From: Streptomyces sp. AC550_RSS872
GTDB lineage: Bacteria > Actinomycetota > Actinomycetes > Streptomycetales > Streptomycetaceae
DNA: 64,000 bases
Direction: 5' to 3'
NCBI RefSeq assembly: GCF_019049285.1
Contig: NZ_JAGMUL010000015.1
Location: 1-64,000 of the forward strand
The notes under the pieces are model-generated. The model made no database searches. It saw only the letters and a program-made list of their open reading frames with translations, and was not told the DNA's origin. The position numbers and the translations under genes were made by a program. Positions 31,219 through 40,331 of the stretch are shown in pieces. Position 1 is the first letter of the stretch. The number at the start of each line of letters is the position of its first letter.

Positions 31219-33669
31219 ATGGCGGACGTGGTCGGTGAGGGCGCTGCGGAACGCGGAACGAGGACCCTGCGTGCCGAGATCGCCCTCAAGACGGTCGCCG
31301 CCGACCCGGACTCGCCGCAGCGGCTGCGCCGGGTGCTCGAACAGGCGCTCGTCTTCAGCGGGGCGACGCTCGCCGCGGTGTACGCGCCCGGTGAGGACGA
31401 GGACCTGCTGTGCCTGGTCGAGTCCGCCGGTGTGCCGAGGACCCTCTACGGGCTGCGCGACAGCTACCCCCGCTCCGGCCGGTCCGCGGCGGCCGACGCC
31501 CTGCGCACCGGCCACCCGGTGTGGCTCGGACCGGCGGAGCTCGCCGCCGGCGCGGCATTCCGACGGGCACCGGCCCGGGACTTCTTCGTGGCCGCCCTGC
31601 CCGCCCACGGCGGCGGTGGCTGCCTGCTGGCCGTGAGCGAGCACCCAGGCGGCTTCGACGCCGACGACCGCGCCTGCCTGGAGCTGATCGCCGACGCCGT
31701 CGCCTTCCCCGCCCCGCCCGCGGCTGCCGAAGGCGGCGAGCTGCCCGCCAACGCGTTCAGCCTCGCCATGGACTCCGGCCGCGTCGAGGTCGGCGACGAC
31801 ATCCTGGCGCTGTTCGGCCTTGGCCCCGGCGACTTCGACGGCAAGGTCGAGACCCTGCTGGGCCGGACCGTCCCGGAGGACCTTCCGTCTCTGATGTCCG
31901 TCGTCGAGGCCGACCACATGTCGCTCGGCGACCGCGAGCTGGAGTTCCGCGTCCTTCAGCCGGCCGGCCCGCCCAAGTGGCTCAGGCTGCGCGGCCGCCT
32001 GCTGCCCGGCGGCGAGGGCCTGCCCGCCCGTCTCGTCGGCACCGTCGCCGACGCCTCCACCCTGCGCGCCGAGATCACCGACGTGGCCCGCGTCCAGCGC
32101 CTCGCCGCCGCCCTCGCCACCGCAGGCACCGTCCGCGACGTGAGCCACGCCGTGGTCACAGCGCTGCGCAAACCTCTGCGCGCCGACCGCATCGCGCTCG
32201 CCGAGCTGGAGAACGACCGCCTCGTCGTCACCGTCCTCGACCCGCCCGAACCCGAGTCCTGGCCCGAGCTGTGGCGCCTTGAGTGGCGTACCGAATGGCC
32301 GGACGCGCCCGTACGTGCCATGCCCACCCTCGCCGCCGCCCTGCGCGAGGGCCGCGCCCAGATCTGGCCCGCCGGCACCCCGCTGGAACCCGCCCTCGCC
32401 GACGTCGGCCCCGGTGGCCTCGCCATCCTGCCGCTGCCCGCCGGGGGCCGGATGGCCGGCGCCTGTCTGATCGGCTGGGACGCCCCGCACGACTTCGGCC
32501 CCGACGAACGCGCCCTGCTCACCGCCTCCGCCGGCCTCGCCGGCCAGGCCCTGTCGCGTGCCCACGCCTTCGACGCCGAGCACGAACTCGTCGGCATGCT
32601 CCAGCGCCAGCTGCTGCCCCGCCGCCTGCCCCGGCTGCCCGGCGCGGAGGCCGTCGCCCGGTATCTGCCCACCACGGCCGGACTGGAGGTCGGCGGCGAC
32701 TGGTACGACGTGATCCCGCTGCCCGACAACCACGTGGCCCTCGTCATCGGCGACGTCCAGGGCCACAGCGCGGCCGCCGCCACCCTCATGGGCCAGATGC
32801 GCACCGCACTGCGCGCCTACGCAGCCGAAGGACACCCCCCGGACGTCGTCGTCCACCACGCCAACCGCCTCCTCATGGAGATGGAGACCGACCTCTTCGC
32901 CACCTGCTGCTACGTCGACGTCGACCTGGAGGAGGGCTCCGCCTGGTGTGTGCGCGCCGGCCACCTCCCGCCCGTCCTGCGGCACCCGGACGGCAGCACC
33001 GAGATCGCCGAGGCGGAGGGCGGCCCACCGCTCGGCGTGCTGCGGCAGGCCGACTTCCCGATGAGCCCGATCGGCCTCCGGCCCGGCATCGTGGTCGCCC
33101 TCACCACCGACGGCCTCGTCGAGTCCGCCGACGCCGACATCGACACCGGCATGGACCGGCTCGCCGACGACCTCGCCCGCTCCGACCCCGCCCACCTCGG
33201 CCTCGTCGCCGACGCCCTGCTCGTCGGCGCGCGCCGCAGCGACGACATCGCCCTGCTCCTGATGCGCTACGACGGCATGGCCGTACGCCCGCTCCGGGAG
33301 AGCTGGACGGTCTGGCGGGTCCCCGAGGCCGTCGGTCACGCCCGCCGCTTCACCCGGCGCACCCTGCGGACCTGGGGCGTGACACCGCCGGACACGGACA
33401 CCGTCCTGCTCGTCGTCTCCGAACTCGTCACCAACGCCCTGGTGCACACCGACGGCCGGGTCCGCCTCGACCTCACCCTCGTCCACCACCGGCTGCGGGT
33501 CGCGGTCGCCGACTCCTCGCCCCGCACGCCGGTCAAACCGGCCAGCATCAGCTGGGAGGCCACCGGCGGCCGCGGCATCCTCCTCGTCGAGGCCATGGCC
33601 GCGGAGTGGGGAACGGTGCCCGTCAGCGGCGGAAAACAGGTGTGGAGCGAGATTCCGCTCAGCGGATGA
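31219..33669 (+). CDS. GAF/PAS/GAF-PP2C phosphatase with C-terminal HATPase kinase-like domain
   Basis: An 816-residue regulator. GAF-like domain (about 15-160), PAS (about 170-275), GAF (about 285-445), SpoIIE-type PP2C (about 450-675; EVGGDWYDVIP, IGDVQGHSAAAATLMG) and a C-terminal HATPase_c domain (about 680-816; N-box ELVTNALVHT, GGRGILLVEAMA), as in SpoIIAB/RsbW-type anti-sigma kinases. One chain thus holds both opposing activities of a partner switch: phosphatase and kinase. ATG at 31219; no strong Shine-Dalgarno sequence, so the start is uncertain (transcript may be leaderless). Divergent from ramC. Targets are unlinked. Confidence 0.87.
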   Translation: MADVVGEGAAERGTRTLRAEIALKTVAADPDSPQRLRRVLEQALVFSGATLAAVYAPGEDEDLLCLVESAGVPRTLYGLRDSYPRSGRSAAADALRTGHPVWLGPAELAAGAAFRRAPARDFFVAALPAHGGGGCLLAVSEHPGGFDADDRACLELIADAVAFPAPPAAAEGGELPANAFSLAMDSGRVEVGDDILALFGLGPGDFDGKVETLLGRTVPEDLPSLMSVVEADHMSLGDRELEFRVLQPAGPPKWLRLRGRLLPGGEGLPARLVGTVADASTLRAEITDVARVQRLAAALATAGTVRDVSHAVVTALRKPLRADRIALAELENDRLVVTVLDPPEPESWPELWRLEWRTEWPDAPVRAMPTLAAALREGRAQIWPAGTPLEPALADVGPGGLAILPLPAGGRMAGACLIGWDAPHDFGPDERALLTASAGLAGQALSRAHAFDAEHELVGMLQRQLLPRRLPRLPGAEAVARYLPTTAGLEVGGDWYDVIPLPDNHVALVIGDVQGHSAAAATLMGQMRTALRAYAAEGHPPDVVVHHANRLLMEMETDLFATCCYVDVDLEEGSAWCVRAGHLPPVLRHPDGSTEIAEAEGGPPLGVLRQADFPMSPIGLRPGIVVALTTDGLVESADADIDTGMDRLADDLARSDPAHLGLVADALLVGARRSDDIALLLMRYDGMAVRPLRESWTVWRVPEAVGHARRFTRRTLRTWGVTPPDTDTVLLVVSELVTNALVHTDGRVRLDLTLVHHRLRVAVADSSPRTPVKPASISWEATGGRGILLVEAMAAEWGTVPVSGGKQVWSEIPLSG

Positions 33670-33784
33670 GGCCGGATCTCGACGCAGGTGAGGCCGTGTC
33701 GCGGTGAACGGCAGGCGGCACAGCAGCGGCGAACAAGCCAATCCGGGACCGTCAAATCGGCGGAATCGGGGCTAAGGTGAACCG

Positions 33785-34852
33785 ATGAAGGCTCTCGTGC
33801 TGTCCGGTGGCGCCGGTACGCGCTTGAGGCCGATCACGCACACTTCGGCCAAACAGCTCGTGCCGGTGGCCAACAAGGCCGTGCTCTTCTACGGGCTGGA
33901 ATCCATCGCAGCGGCCGGCATCACCGACGTCGGCGTGATCGTCGGCGACACCGCCGCGGAGATCCAGGACGCCGTCGGCGACGGTTCCAAGTTCGGTCTG
34001 GAGATCACCTACATACCCCAGGAACGCCCGCTGGGCCTGGCCCACGCCGTGATCGTCGCCCGCGACTACCTGGGCGACGACGACTTCGTGATGTACCTCG
34101 GCGACAACTTCATCGTCGGCGGAATCACCGGCCTCGTCGAGGAGTTCCGCACCCACCGCCCCGACGCACAGATCCTGCTCACCCGCGTCCAGGACCCGCG
34201 CTCCTTCGGCGTCGCCGAACTCGACGACGCGGGCCGGGTCATCGGCCTGGAGGAGAAGCCCGAGCGGCCCAAGAGCGACCTCGCCCTGGTCGGCGTCTAT
34301 CTGTTCACACCGGTGATCCACGACGCGGTCCGCGCCATCACCCCGTCCTGGCGCGGCGAGTTGGAGATCACCCACGCCCTCCAGCACCTGATCGACGCCC
34401 GCGCCGACGTGCGCTGCACGGTCATCAGGGGCTACTGGAAGGACACCGGGAACGTCGCCGACATGCTGGAGGTCAACCGGACCGTCCTGGAGGGACTCGC
34501 GCGCCGCATAGACGGGGACGTCGACGACGCCTCGGAGGCCGTCGGACGCGTGGTCGTGGAGGAGGGGGCGCGCATCGTCAACTCCCGCATCGTCGGCCCC
34601 GCCGTCGTCGGCGGCGGCACCGTCGTCGAGGACTCCTACGTCGGCCCCTTCACCTCCATCGCGGAGAACTGCCGTATCACCGACAGCGAGTTGGAGTTCT
34701 CCATCGTGCTGCGGGACTCCTGCATCGACGGGGTGGGCCGCATCGAGTCCTCGCTCATCGGCCGGCACGTCCAGGTCACCCCCGCGCCCAGCGTCCCCAG
34801 CGCCCATCGACTCGTCCTCGGCGACCACAGCAAGGTGCAGATCCACACATGA
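33785..34852 (+). CDS. rmlA: Glucose-1-phosphate thymidylyltransferase (long StrD/RmlA type)
   Basis: A 355-residue enzyme that makes dTDP-glucose from glucose-1-phosphate and dTTP, the first step to dTDP-L-rhamnose. N-terminal nucleotide-binding motif LSGGAGTRLRPIT, DDDFVMYLGDN, EEKPERPKSD and GYWKDTGNVADML are typical. Its length and C-terminal left-handed beta-helix-like repeats (residues about 255-345) match the long StrD class, not the 290-residue short RmlA. The stop overlaps the rmlB start by 4 bp. First gene of a plus-strand operon of at least four genes. Confidence 0.93.
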   Translation: MKALVLSGGAGTRLRPITHTSAKQLVPVANKAVLFYGLESIAAAGITDVGVIVGDTAAEIQDAVGDGSKFGLEITYIPQERPLGLAHAVIVARDYLGDDDFVMYLGDNFIVGGITGLVEEFRTHRPDAQILLTRVQDPRSFGVAELDDAGRVIGLEEKPERPKSDLALVGVYLFTPVIHDAVRAITPSWRGELEITHALQHLIDARADVRCTVIRGYWKDTGNVADMLEVNRTVLEGLARRIDGDVDDASEAVGRVVVEEGARIVNSRIVGPAVVGGGTVVEDSYVGPFTSIAENCRITDSELEFSIVLRDSCIDGVGRIESSLIGRHVQVTPAPSVPSAHRLVLGDHSKVQIHT

Positions 34853-35838
34853 ACCTCCTCGTCACCGGCGCCGCCGGGTTCATCGGCTCGACCTACGTCC
34901 GCACCCTGCTCGCCCGCCACGCACCTCACGCGCCCGAGGCGCCCCGGATCACGGTGCTGGACAAGCTCACCTACGCCGGCACCCTCGACAACCTCGAACT
35001 CGGCCACCCCCGGCTGGAGTTCGTGCACGGCGACATCCGGGACGCCGAACTCGTCGACAAGCTGATGGCCGCGGCCGACCAGGTGGTGCACTTCGCCGCC
35101 GAGTCCCACGTGGACCGCTCGATCACCGGCGCCGGCGACTTCGTCCTCACCAACGTCGTCGGCACCCAGACCCTCCTGGACGCGGCCCTGCGCTACCGGG
35201 TCGCACCCTTCGTGCACATATCGACCGACGAGGTCTACGGCTCCGTCGAGTCCGGCTCGGCCACCGAGGAGCACCCGCTGCGGCCCAGCTCGCCGTACTC
35301 CGCCTCCAAGGCCTCCGCCGACCTGCTCGCCCTCGCCTACCACCGCACCCACGGCCTCGACGTCCGCGTCACCCGCTGCTCCAACAACTACGGCCCGCAC
35401 CAGTTCCCCGAGAAGGTCATCCCCTTGTTCATCACCAACCTCCTCGACGGCCGGCAGGTCCCCCTCTACGGCGAGGGCCTCAACGTCCGCGACTGGCTGC
35501 ACGTCGACGACCACTGCCACGGCGTCGACCTCGTGCGCACCCACGGCCGCCCTGGCGAGGTCTACAACATCGGCGGCGGCACCGAGTTGAGCAACAGGGA
35601 CCTCACCGCCCTGCTGCTGAAGGCCTGCGGCGCCGGCCGGGACCGGGTGCGGCACGTCGAGGACCGCAAGGGCCACGACCTGCGCTACTGCCTCGACTGG
35701 AGCAAGGCCCGCACCGAACTCGGCTACCGGCCCCGCCACGACTTCACCGCCGGCCTCGCCGCCACCGTCGCCTGGTACCGCGAGCACCGCGACTGGTGGG
35801 AACCCCTCAGGCGGCGCGTCGACGGGGGGCACGGATGA
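34849..35838 (+). CDS. rmlB: dTDP-glucose 4,6-dehydratase
   Basis: A 329-residue short-chain-dehydrogenase-like enzyme converting dTDP-glucose to dTDP-4-keto-6-deoxyglucose with bound NAD+. GAAGFIGS is the NAD motif, HFAAESHVDRSI and STDEVYG are family hallmarks, and YSASKAS supplies the catalytic Tyr-x3-Lys. The ATG overlaps the rmlA stop, and its own stop overlaps rmlD, so the three are tightly coupled. Confidence 0.95.
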   Translation: MNLLVTGAAGFIGSTYVRTLLARHAPHAPEAPRITVLDKLTYAGTLDNLELGHPRLEFVHGDIRDAELVDKLMAAADQVVHFAAESHVDRSITGAGDFVLTNVVGTQTLLDAALRYRVAPFVHISTDEVYGSVESGSATEEHPLRPSSPYSASKASADLLALAYHRTHGLDVRVTRCSNNYGPHQFPEKVIPLFITNLLDGRQVPLYGEGLNVRDWLHVDDHCHGVDLVRTHGRPGEVYNIGGGTELSNRDLTALLLKACGAGRDRVRHVEDRKGHDLRYCLDWSKARTELGYRPRHDFTAGLAATVAWYREHRDWWEPLRRRVDGGHG

Positions 35839-36716
35839 GGTGGCTGGTCACCGGCGCGGGCGGCATGCTCGGGCACGACGTGGTCGACGAACTCCGCGCC
35901 CGCGGTGAGCAGGTGGCCGGCCTCGCCCATGCCGCCCTCGACGTCACGAGCCCCGACGCCGTCGACCGCGCCTTCGCCGCGTACCGCCCCGAGATCGTCG
36001 TCAACTGCGCCGCGTACACGGCCGTCGACGATGCCGAGCAGGACGAGGGACGGGCCCTGCGCGTCAACGGCGACGGACCCGGCCTCCTGGCCCACACCTG
36101 TGTCACGTACGAGGCCCGCCTGATCCAGATCTCCACCGACTACGTCTTCGCCGGGGACGCCGACGCCCCCTATCCGGAGAACCACCCCCCTGCCCCGCGC
36201 ACCGCCTACGGCCGCACCAAACTCGCCGGAGAGCGAGCCGTACTGGACGAACTCCCGGCCGCGAGCGCCGTCGTGCGCACCGCCTGGCTCTACGGGGTCC
36301 ACGGCCGCAGTTTCGTCCGCACGATGATCGAGCTGGAGGCGAGCCGGGACACCGTCGACGTCGTCGACGACCAGCGTGGCCAGCCCACCTGGACCGCCGA
36401 CGTCGCCGCGGCCATCGCCGACCTCGGCCCCCGCGTCGGCCGCGACGCCACCGGCGTCCTTCACGCCACCAACGCCGGCGAGGCGACGAGGTACGACCTG
36501 GCCCGCGAGGTGTTCGCCCACCTCGGCGCCGACCCCGACCGGGTGCGCCCCGTCACCGGCGACGCCTTCTCTCTGCCCGCACCCCGCCCCGCGTACAGCG
36601 TCCTCGCGCACGGCCGGCGGCAGCGGCTCGGCCTTCCGGCACCGCGGGACTGGCGCACCGCCCTGCACGAAGCACTGCCCCGGATCCGCAAGGAGGCCCT
36701 GCGTGAAACGCCATGA
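35835..36716 (+). CDS. rmlD: dTDP-4-dehydrorhamnose reductase
   Basis: A 293-residue SDR enzyme for the last step to dTDP-L-rhamnose. N-terminal GAGGMLGHDV binds NADPH; STDYVFAGD and YGRTKLAGE (Tyr-x3-Lys) are the catalytic signatures; RTAWLYG follows. ATG at 35835 overlaps the rmlB stop; an upstream in-frame ATG at 35796 lies within rmlB and is unlikely. The next gene starts 14 bp before its end. Confidence 0.93.
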   Translation: MRWLVTGAGGMLGHDVVDELRARGEQVAGLAHAALDVTSPDAVDRAFAAYRPEIVVNCAAYTAVDDAEQDEGRALRVNGDGPGLLAHTCVTYEARLIQISTDYVFAGDADAPYPENHPPAPRTAYGRTKLAGERAVLDELPAASAVVRTAWLYGVHGRSFVRTMIELEASRDTVDVVDDQRGQPTWTADVAAAIADLGPRVGRDATGVLHATNAGEATRYDLAREVFAHLGADPDRVRPVTGDAFSLPAPRPAYSVLAHGRRQRLGLPAPRDWRTALHEALPRIRKEALRETP

Positions 36717-37509
36717 GTTCCTGCGGGAACTGCACAAGGCCAGCGGCAACCGCAACTACCTGGAGATCGGCGTCAACGACGGCCGCAGCCTCAGACTCTC
36801 CCGCGTCCCCACCATCGCCGTCGACCCCGCCTTCAAGGTCGTCACGGAGATCCGCTGCGACGTCCACCTGGTCAGGGCCACCAGCGACGACTTCTTCGCC
36901 CGCGACAACCCGCTGGTCCATCTCAGGGGCGGGCGGCACCCGCTGCGCAATCTGCGCCGGGGCCGCAGTCCGCTCGGGTACTGGCGGCGTACCGTCCTCG
37001 ACCTGGCGTTCATCGACGGCATGCACCTGTTCGAGTACGCGCTGCGGGACTTCATGAACATCGAACGGCACTCCGACTGGACCAGCGTGATCGTCTTCGA
37101 CGACATGCTGCCGCGCAATGTCGACGAGGCGGCTCGGGACCGGCACACGAGTGCGTGGACCGGGGACGTGTACAAGATCGCCGAGATTCTCGGGCGGTAC
37201 CGGCCTGACCTGGTGACCGTTCTTGTCGACACCCGGCCGACGGGGCAACTCGTGGTATTCGGCGCCGATCCTCGCAGTACGGTGCTGCGTGAGCGGTACG
37301 ACGAGATCGTGGCCGAGTACGAGGTGCCCGATCCACAGAAGGTGCCCGAGACGATTCTGGATCGGGCGGGGGCGCTGGCGCCGGAGGCGTTGCTTCAGTC
37401 GGGCTTCTGGCGGCCGCTTGCGCGGGCTCGGTCGTTGGGGATCAGGCGGTCACGGGGGTGGGAGCCGTTGCGTACGGCCGTGGAGGGTGTTGCCGGTCGC
37501 CGTTCGTAG
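36703..37509 (+). CDS. Class I SAM-dependent methyltransferase (Methyltransf_24-like)
   Basis: A 268-residue methyltransferase: YLEIGVNDGRSL is the SAM-binding motif I, and DLAFIDGMHLFEYALRDF matches the central segment of the Methyltransf_24/cephalosporin-hydroxylase-like group that often modifies surface sugars or lipids. GTG start at 36703 with AGGAGG six bases before it; it overlaps rmlD by 14 bp, so it is part of the rml operon. A rhamnose or other glycan hydroxyl is the natural guess for the acceptor; not shown by sequence. The last 25 residues are rich in Arg. Confidence 0.8.
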   Translation: MKRHEFLRELHKASGNRNYLEIGVNDGRSLRLSRVPTIAVDPAFKVVTEIRCDVHLVRATSDDFFARDNPLVHLRGGRHPLRNLRRGRSPLGYWRRTVLDLAFIDGMHLFEYALRDFMNIERHSDWTSVIVFDDMLPRNVDEAARDRHTSAWTGDVYKIAEILGRYRPDLVTVLVDTRPTGQLVVFGADPRSTVLRERYDEIVAEYEVPDPQKVPETILDRAGALAPEALLQSGFWRPLARARSLGIRRSRGWEPLRTAVEGVAGRRS

Positions 37510-37514
37510 GGCCG

Positions 37515-37609
37515 GGATGGTTGTGGCTGGTCGCGCCCACGCGGCGGAGCCGCATGTTGATACAGCCCGCGTCCCCAGGGGGTTGCCGATCCCCGCGTCA
37601 GGCGCGACC
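37515..37609. repeat. Intergenic repeat-like element with GCGGC-GGA-GCCGC hairpin
   Basis: The stretch between the convergent methyltransferase and rmlC genes has the form GGCTGGTCGCGCCCACGCGG, then a perfect 5-bp hairpin at 37541-37553, then CCCCAGGGGG. I recall near-identical sequence in many intergenic gaps of streptomycete chromosomes. The 9-bp GGTCGCGCC (37529-37537) is inverted as GGCGCGACC (37601-37609). It may end both transcripts. Confidence 0.5.
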
Positions 37610-38200
37610 GTCTCGCAACTGCTGGTAGCGCGCCGCACAGGCCTCGTATGTCGGGAGCAGCCCGGTTTCTCGTGCCTCGGCCAGTGACGGAGCCTGTGCA
37701 TCCTTGGGGGACAGTACGGGCGCGATGTGCCCGGGCCAGGCGATGCCCAGCTCCGGGTCCAGCGGGTCCAGGCCGTGCTCGCGCTCGGGGGCGTAGCCCG
37801 TCGAGCACAGGTAGATCACGGTGGCGTCGTCGGTGAGGGCCGTGAAGGCGTGGCCGAGGCCTTCCGCGAGGAACGCGGCGTGGTGGCCGGTGTCGTCCAG
37901 GCGCATGGCCTCCCAGCGGCCGAACGTGGGGGAGCCGACGCGGATGTCGACGACCACGTCGAGGACGGTGCCGCGCACACAGGTGATGTACTTGGCCTGG
38001 CCGGGAGGTACGTCCGAGAAGTGCACGCCGCGCAGGACGCCCCGGCGGGAGACCGAGCAGTTGGCCTGGGCCAAAGCCAGGTCGTAGCCGGTGGCCTCGC
38101 GGAACTCCGTGCCGCGGTACCACTCGTGGAAGCTGCCCCGGTCGTCCGGGAAGACCTTGGGCTCCAGCGCCCAGGCCCCTTCGATGCCGAGGGACCGCAT
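37598..38200 (-). CDS. rmlC: dTDP-4-dehydrorhamnose 3,5-epimerase
   Basis: A 200-residue cupin epimerase completing the dTDP-L-rhamnose set. DDRGSFHEWY, RRGVLRGVHFSDVPP (catalytic His), YITCVRGTVLDVVVDIR and STGYAPEREHG (catalytic Tyr) are in order. ATG at 38200 follows GGAGGAGGTGAC closely. It is on the opposite strand to rmlABD, downstream of the glycosyltransferase gene and 4 bp from its stop, so epimerase and transferase are co-transcribed. Confidence 0.93.
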   Translation of the reverse strand: MRSLGIEGAWALEPKVFPDDRGSFHEWYRGTEFREATGYDLALAQANCSVSRRGVLRGVHFSDVPPGQAKYITCVRGTVLDVVVDIRVGSPTFGRWEAMRLDDTGHHAAFLAEGLGHAFTALTDDATVIYLCSTGYAPEREHGLDPLDPELGIAWPGHIAPVLSPKDAQAPSLAEARETGLLPTYEACAARYQQLRDGRA

Positions 38201-38204
38201 GCCG

Positions 38205-40139
38205 TCACCTCCTCCGGGCCCTGGCGCGCACGCGGGCCGCCGTTCGTCCCAGGGCCGTACCGAGCCTGCGCCGCGCCCTGCGGACGAGGCGCCGCAGCGC
38301 ACTGGGCCGAGGGGCCCGCACCACGCGCACTCCGCCGGCCCCCGCCCGCACCGCGAACGGCAGCGTGAGGTAGCGCGGCCCCGGCGTGCCGAGCGCCGCC
38401 CGCCAGGTCGCTCCCCGTAGCTCGCCGGGGGGCAGCACGGCGTCCAGCAGCGCCCCGGATCCGTGCGGGGACAGGCCGGCGGGCACGTCATGGGCGGTGC
38501 CGGACGAGGTGAGACGGAGCGACAGGTCGGTGCCTTCGTCTGGGACGTGCAGGGGCAGCAGCGCGCGCAGTCGGCCGCCCTCGACCGTGACGCCGTCCGG
38601 CTCGATGGCGCCCAGGCCTACGCGGTGGGTCGCGCGGTCGACGTCCAGGGCGAGGTTCGCGTGCGGTGAGGTCCAGTAGGGGAGGACCACATGGCCGGCG
38701 GCCACGGCGGCGTACGGGCTCGGGCGGTTCGCTCGCGGGGCGGGGCCCAGGCGGCACTCCTTGGTCCAGCCGCCCAGCTTCACGCGGACGAAGGCGTCCC
38801 ACAGGCCGGCGCCGGTGAGGGCGGCGGGGTCGACGGTGGCGGTCGCGCGCAGCAGCAGACGGACGCTGCCGTCCTCGCCGGCCGGCACCTCCTCCCGGGT
38901 GAGATCCACCCGCTGGAAGTACTGGGCGGCACTGGCGCGCTCGCGCACCAGCAGGTCGGCGGTGGCCTTGCCGAACCGGGCCACGGTGTCGGCGTCCACC
39001 CAGGCGACGGCCGCGTCCAGGTTCTCGGGCGGGCCGTCCAGAGGTGTGCGGGCCGTGCCGGCGGCGAAGGTCATCGGCCGGCCGGCGACGGCGTACTCGG
39101 CGGTGAACGCGACCCGCAGTGTGCCGTCCTCCCAGGCCACGCGCTCGGGGACGGCCGTGAGGGCGATGGCGGCCTCCCACTCGGCGAAGGCCTCGACGTC
39201 GTCGTACCGGTCCGCGGCGATCAGCGCGGCGACGACCTGCTGCGTCGGCTGGAGCCCGGCCGCCACGCCGGGCCCGAAGCGTTCGACGACGACCTGGTGG
39301 ATCTCCTCGAAAAGGTCCCGGCGATAGTCGGGCGGGAGGGCGAGGAGGCGCCGCCCGCGCAGGCGCTCGACCATCTCCACGCGCAGCCAGCGCCGCAGGA
39401 GCCGATCCCGCAGCGGGCCCGGCTCGGTGTACCGCTCGACGACGTCCAGGGCCTCCCGGAGGTTCTTGAAGTACCCGCCGGGGTCGAAGCGCTGGAAACC
39501 GGCGTTCGAGGCGTCGTCGCGGCGGACGTGGTAGTAGCAGACGTAGTCGCTGAGCACCGAGACGTTGCTCGCGCGCAGATAGGCCTCCGTGACGAAGACG
39601 TGGTCCTCCAGCCGTCGTCTGCCCTCGGGGAAGCGCAGGCCGATGTCGTCGAGGAAGGCGCGGCGGAACATCTTGTGCGGGGTGAGGCTGTCGATCAGGG
39701 GCGCGTCGGCGACGGTGGCGCGCGGGTGGTTGCGGCGGAACAGCTCCACCGGCACCCCGCGGCGCTTGCCGGCCATCTTGCCGACGACGACATCGGCGCC
39801 GTTGGCCACGCCGTAGTCGTACATCCGCTCCAGGGCCTCGTCGCCGACGTGGTCGTCGTTGTCGACGAACATCACGTACTCGCCCCGGGCGGCGGCGATG
39901 CCGACGTTGCGGGGCTTGCCCGACCAGCCGGAGTTGTCCTGGTGAACGACGGTCACCCGGGGTTCCGCGGCGGCGAGGGCGTCGAGCCGGGCGGGTGTGC
40001 CGTCGGTGGAACCGTCGTCGACGAAGATCACTTCGTACTCGTCCGGCGGCAGCGACTGCCGAAGCAGGGATGCGATGCAGTCCTCGACATAAACCCCGGG
40101 GTTGTACACGGGGACGACCACGCTGACCTTGACCGGCAT
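38205..40139 (-). CDS. Family 2 glycosyltransferase with C-terminal extension
   Basis: A 644-residue protein. Residues 1-230 are a GT-A family 2 domain: VVPVYNPGVYVEDC, VDDGSTDGTPARL, SGWSGKPRNVG and the metal-binding MFVDNDDHV. A helical middle (about 230-330) and a beta-rich C-terminal region (about 340-600) with several repeated sandwich-like segments follow, ending in a basic tail (RARRR-type). Such enzymes build teichoic-acid-like or rhamnose-containing wall glycans. Pairing with rmlC makes dTDP-L-rhamnose the likely donor, but this is inference. ATG at 40139. Confidence 0.85.
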   Translation of the reverse strand: MPVKVSVVVPVYNPGVYVEDCIASLLRQSLPPDEYEVIFVDDGSTDGTPARLDALAAAEPRVTVVHQDNSGWSGKPRNVGIAAARGEYVMFVDNDDHVGDEALERMYDYGVANGADVVVGKMAGKRRGVPVELFRRNHPRATVADAPLIDSLTPHKMFRRAFLDDIGLRFPEGRRRLEDHVFVTEAYLRASNVSVLSDYVCYYHVRRDDASNAGFQRFDPGGYFKNLREALDVVERYTEPGPLRDRLLRRWLRVEMVERLRGRRLLALPPDYRRDLFEEIHQVVVERFGPGVAAGLQPTQQVVAALIAADRYDDVEAFAEWEAAIALTAVPERVAWEDGTLRVAFTAEYAVAGRPMTFAAGTARTPLDGPPENLDAAVAWVDADTVARFGKATADLLVRERASAAQYFQRVDLTREEVPAGEDGSVRLLLRATATVDPAALTGAGLWDAFVRVKLGGWTKECRLGPAPRANRPSPYAAVAAGHVVLPYWTSPHANLALDVDRATHRVGLGAIEPDGVTVEGGRLRALLPLHVPDEGTDLSLRLTSSGTAHDVPAGLSPHGSGALLDAVLPPGELRGATWRAALGTPGPRYLTLPFAVRAGAGGVRVVRAPRPSALRRLVRRARRRLGTALGRTAARVRARARRR

Positions 40140-40331
40140 CGGTCTCCGAGCCCCCTAGGGGTCGCTGGGCGTTTACGTCGGATTACGGCGTTCGTGGCCA
40201 AATCCTAACCCTGTCACGCCTTTTGTCCACGGCTCAACGAGCGAGGCCGCGCGTGCTGTGCGGGACTTTCAAAAACACCCCCTGGGCGTGGAGAACCGGC
40301 CGAAGATCGCCCACGCCGGTAGCCTGGCGGC

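Noticed and set aside
38205..40139. Treating the rml and GT2 region as one operon
   Set aside because: rmlABD and rmlC/GT2 are convergent on opposite strands and separated by the repeat at 37515.
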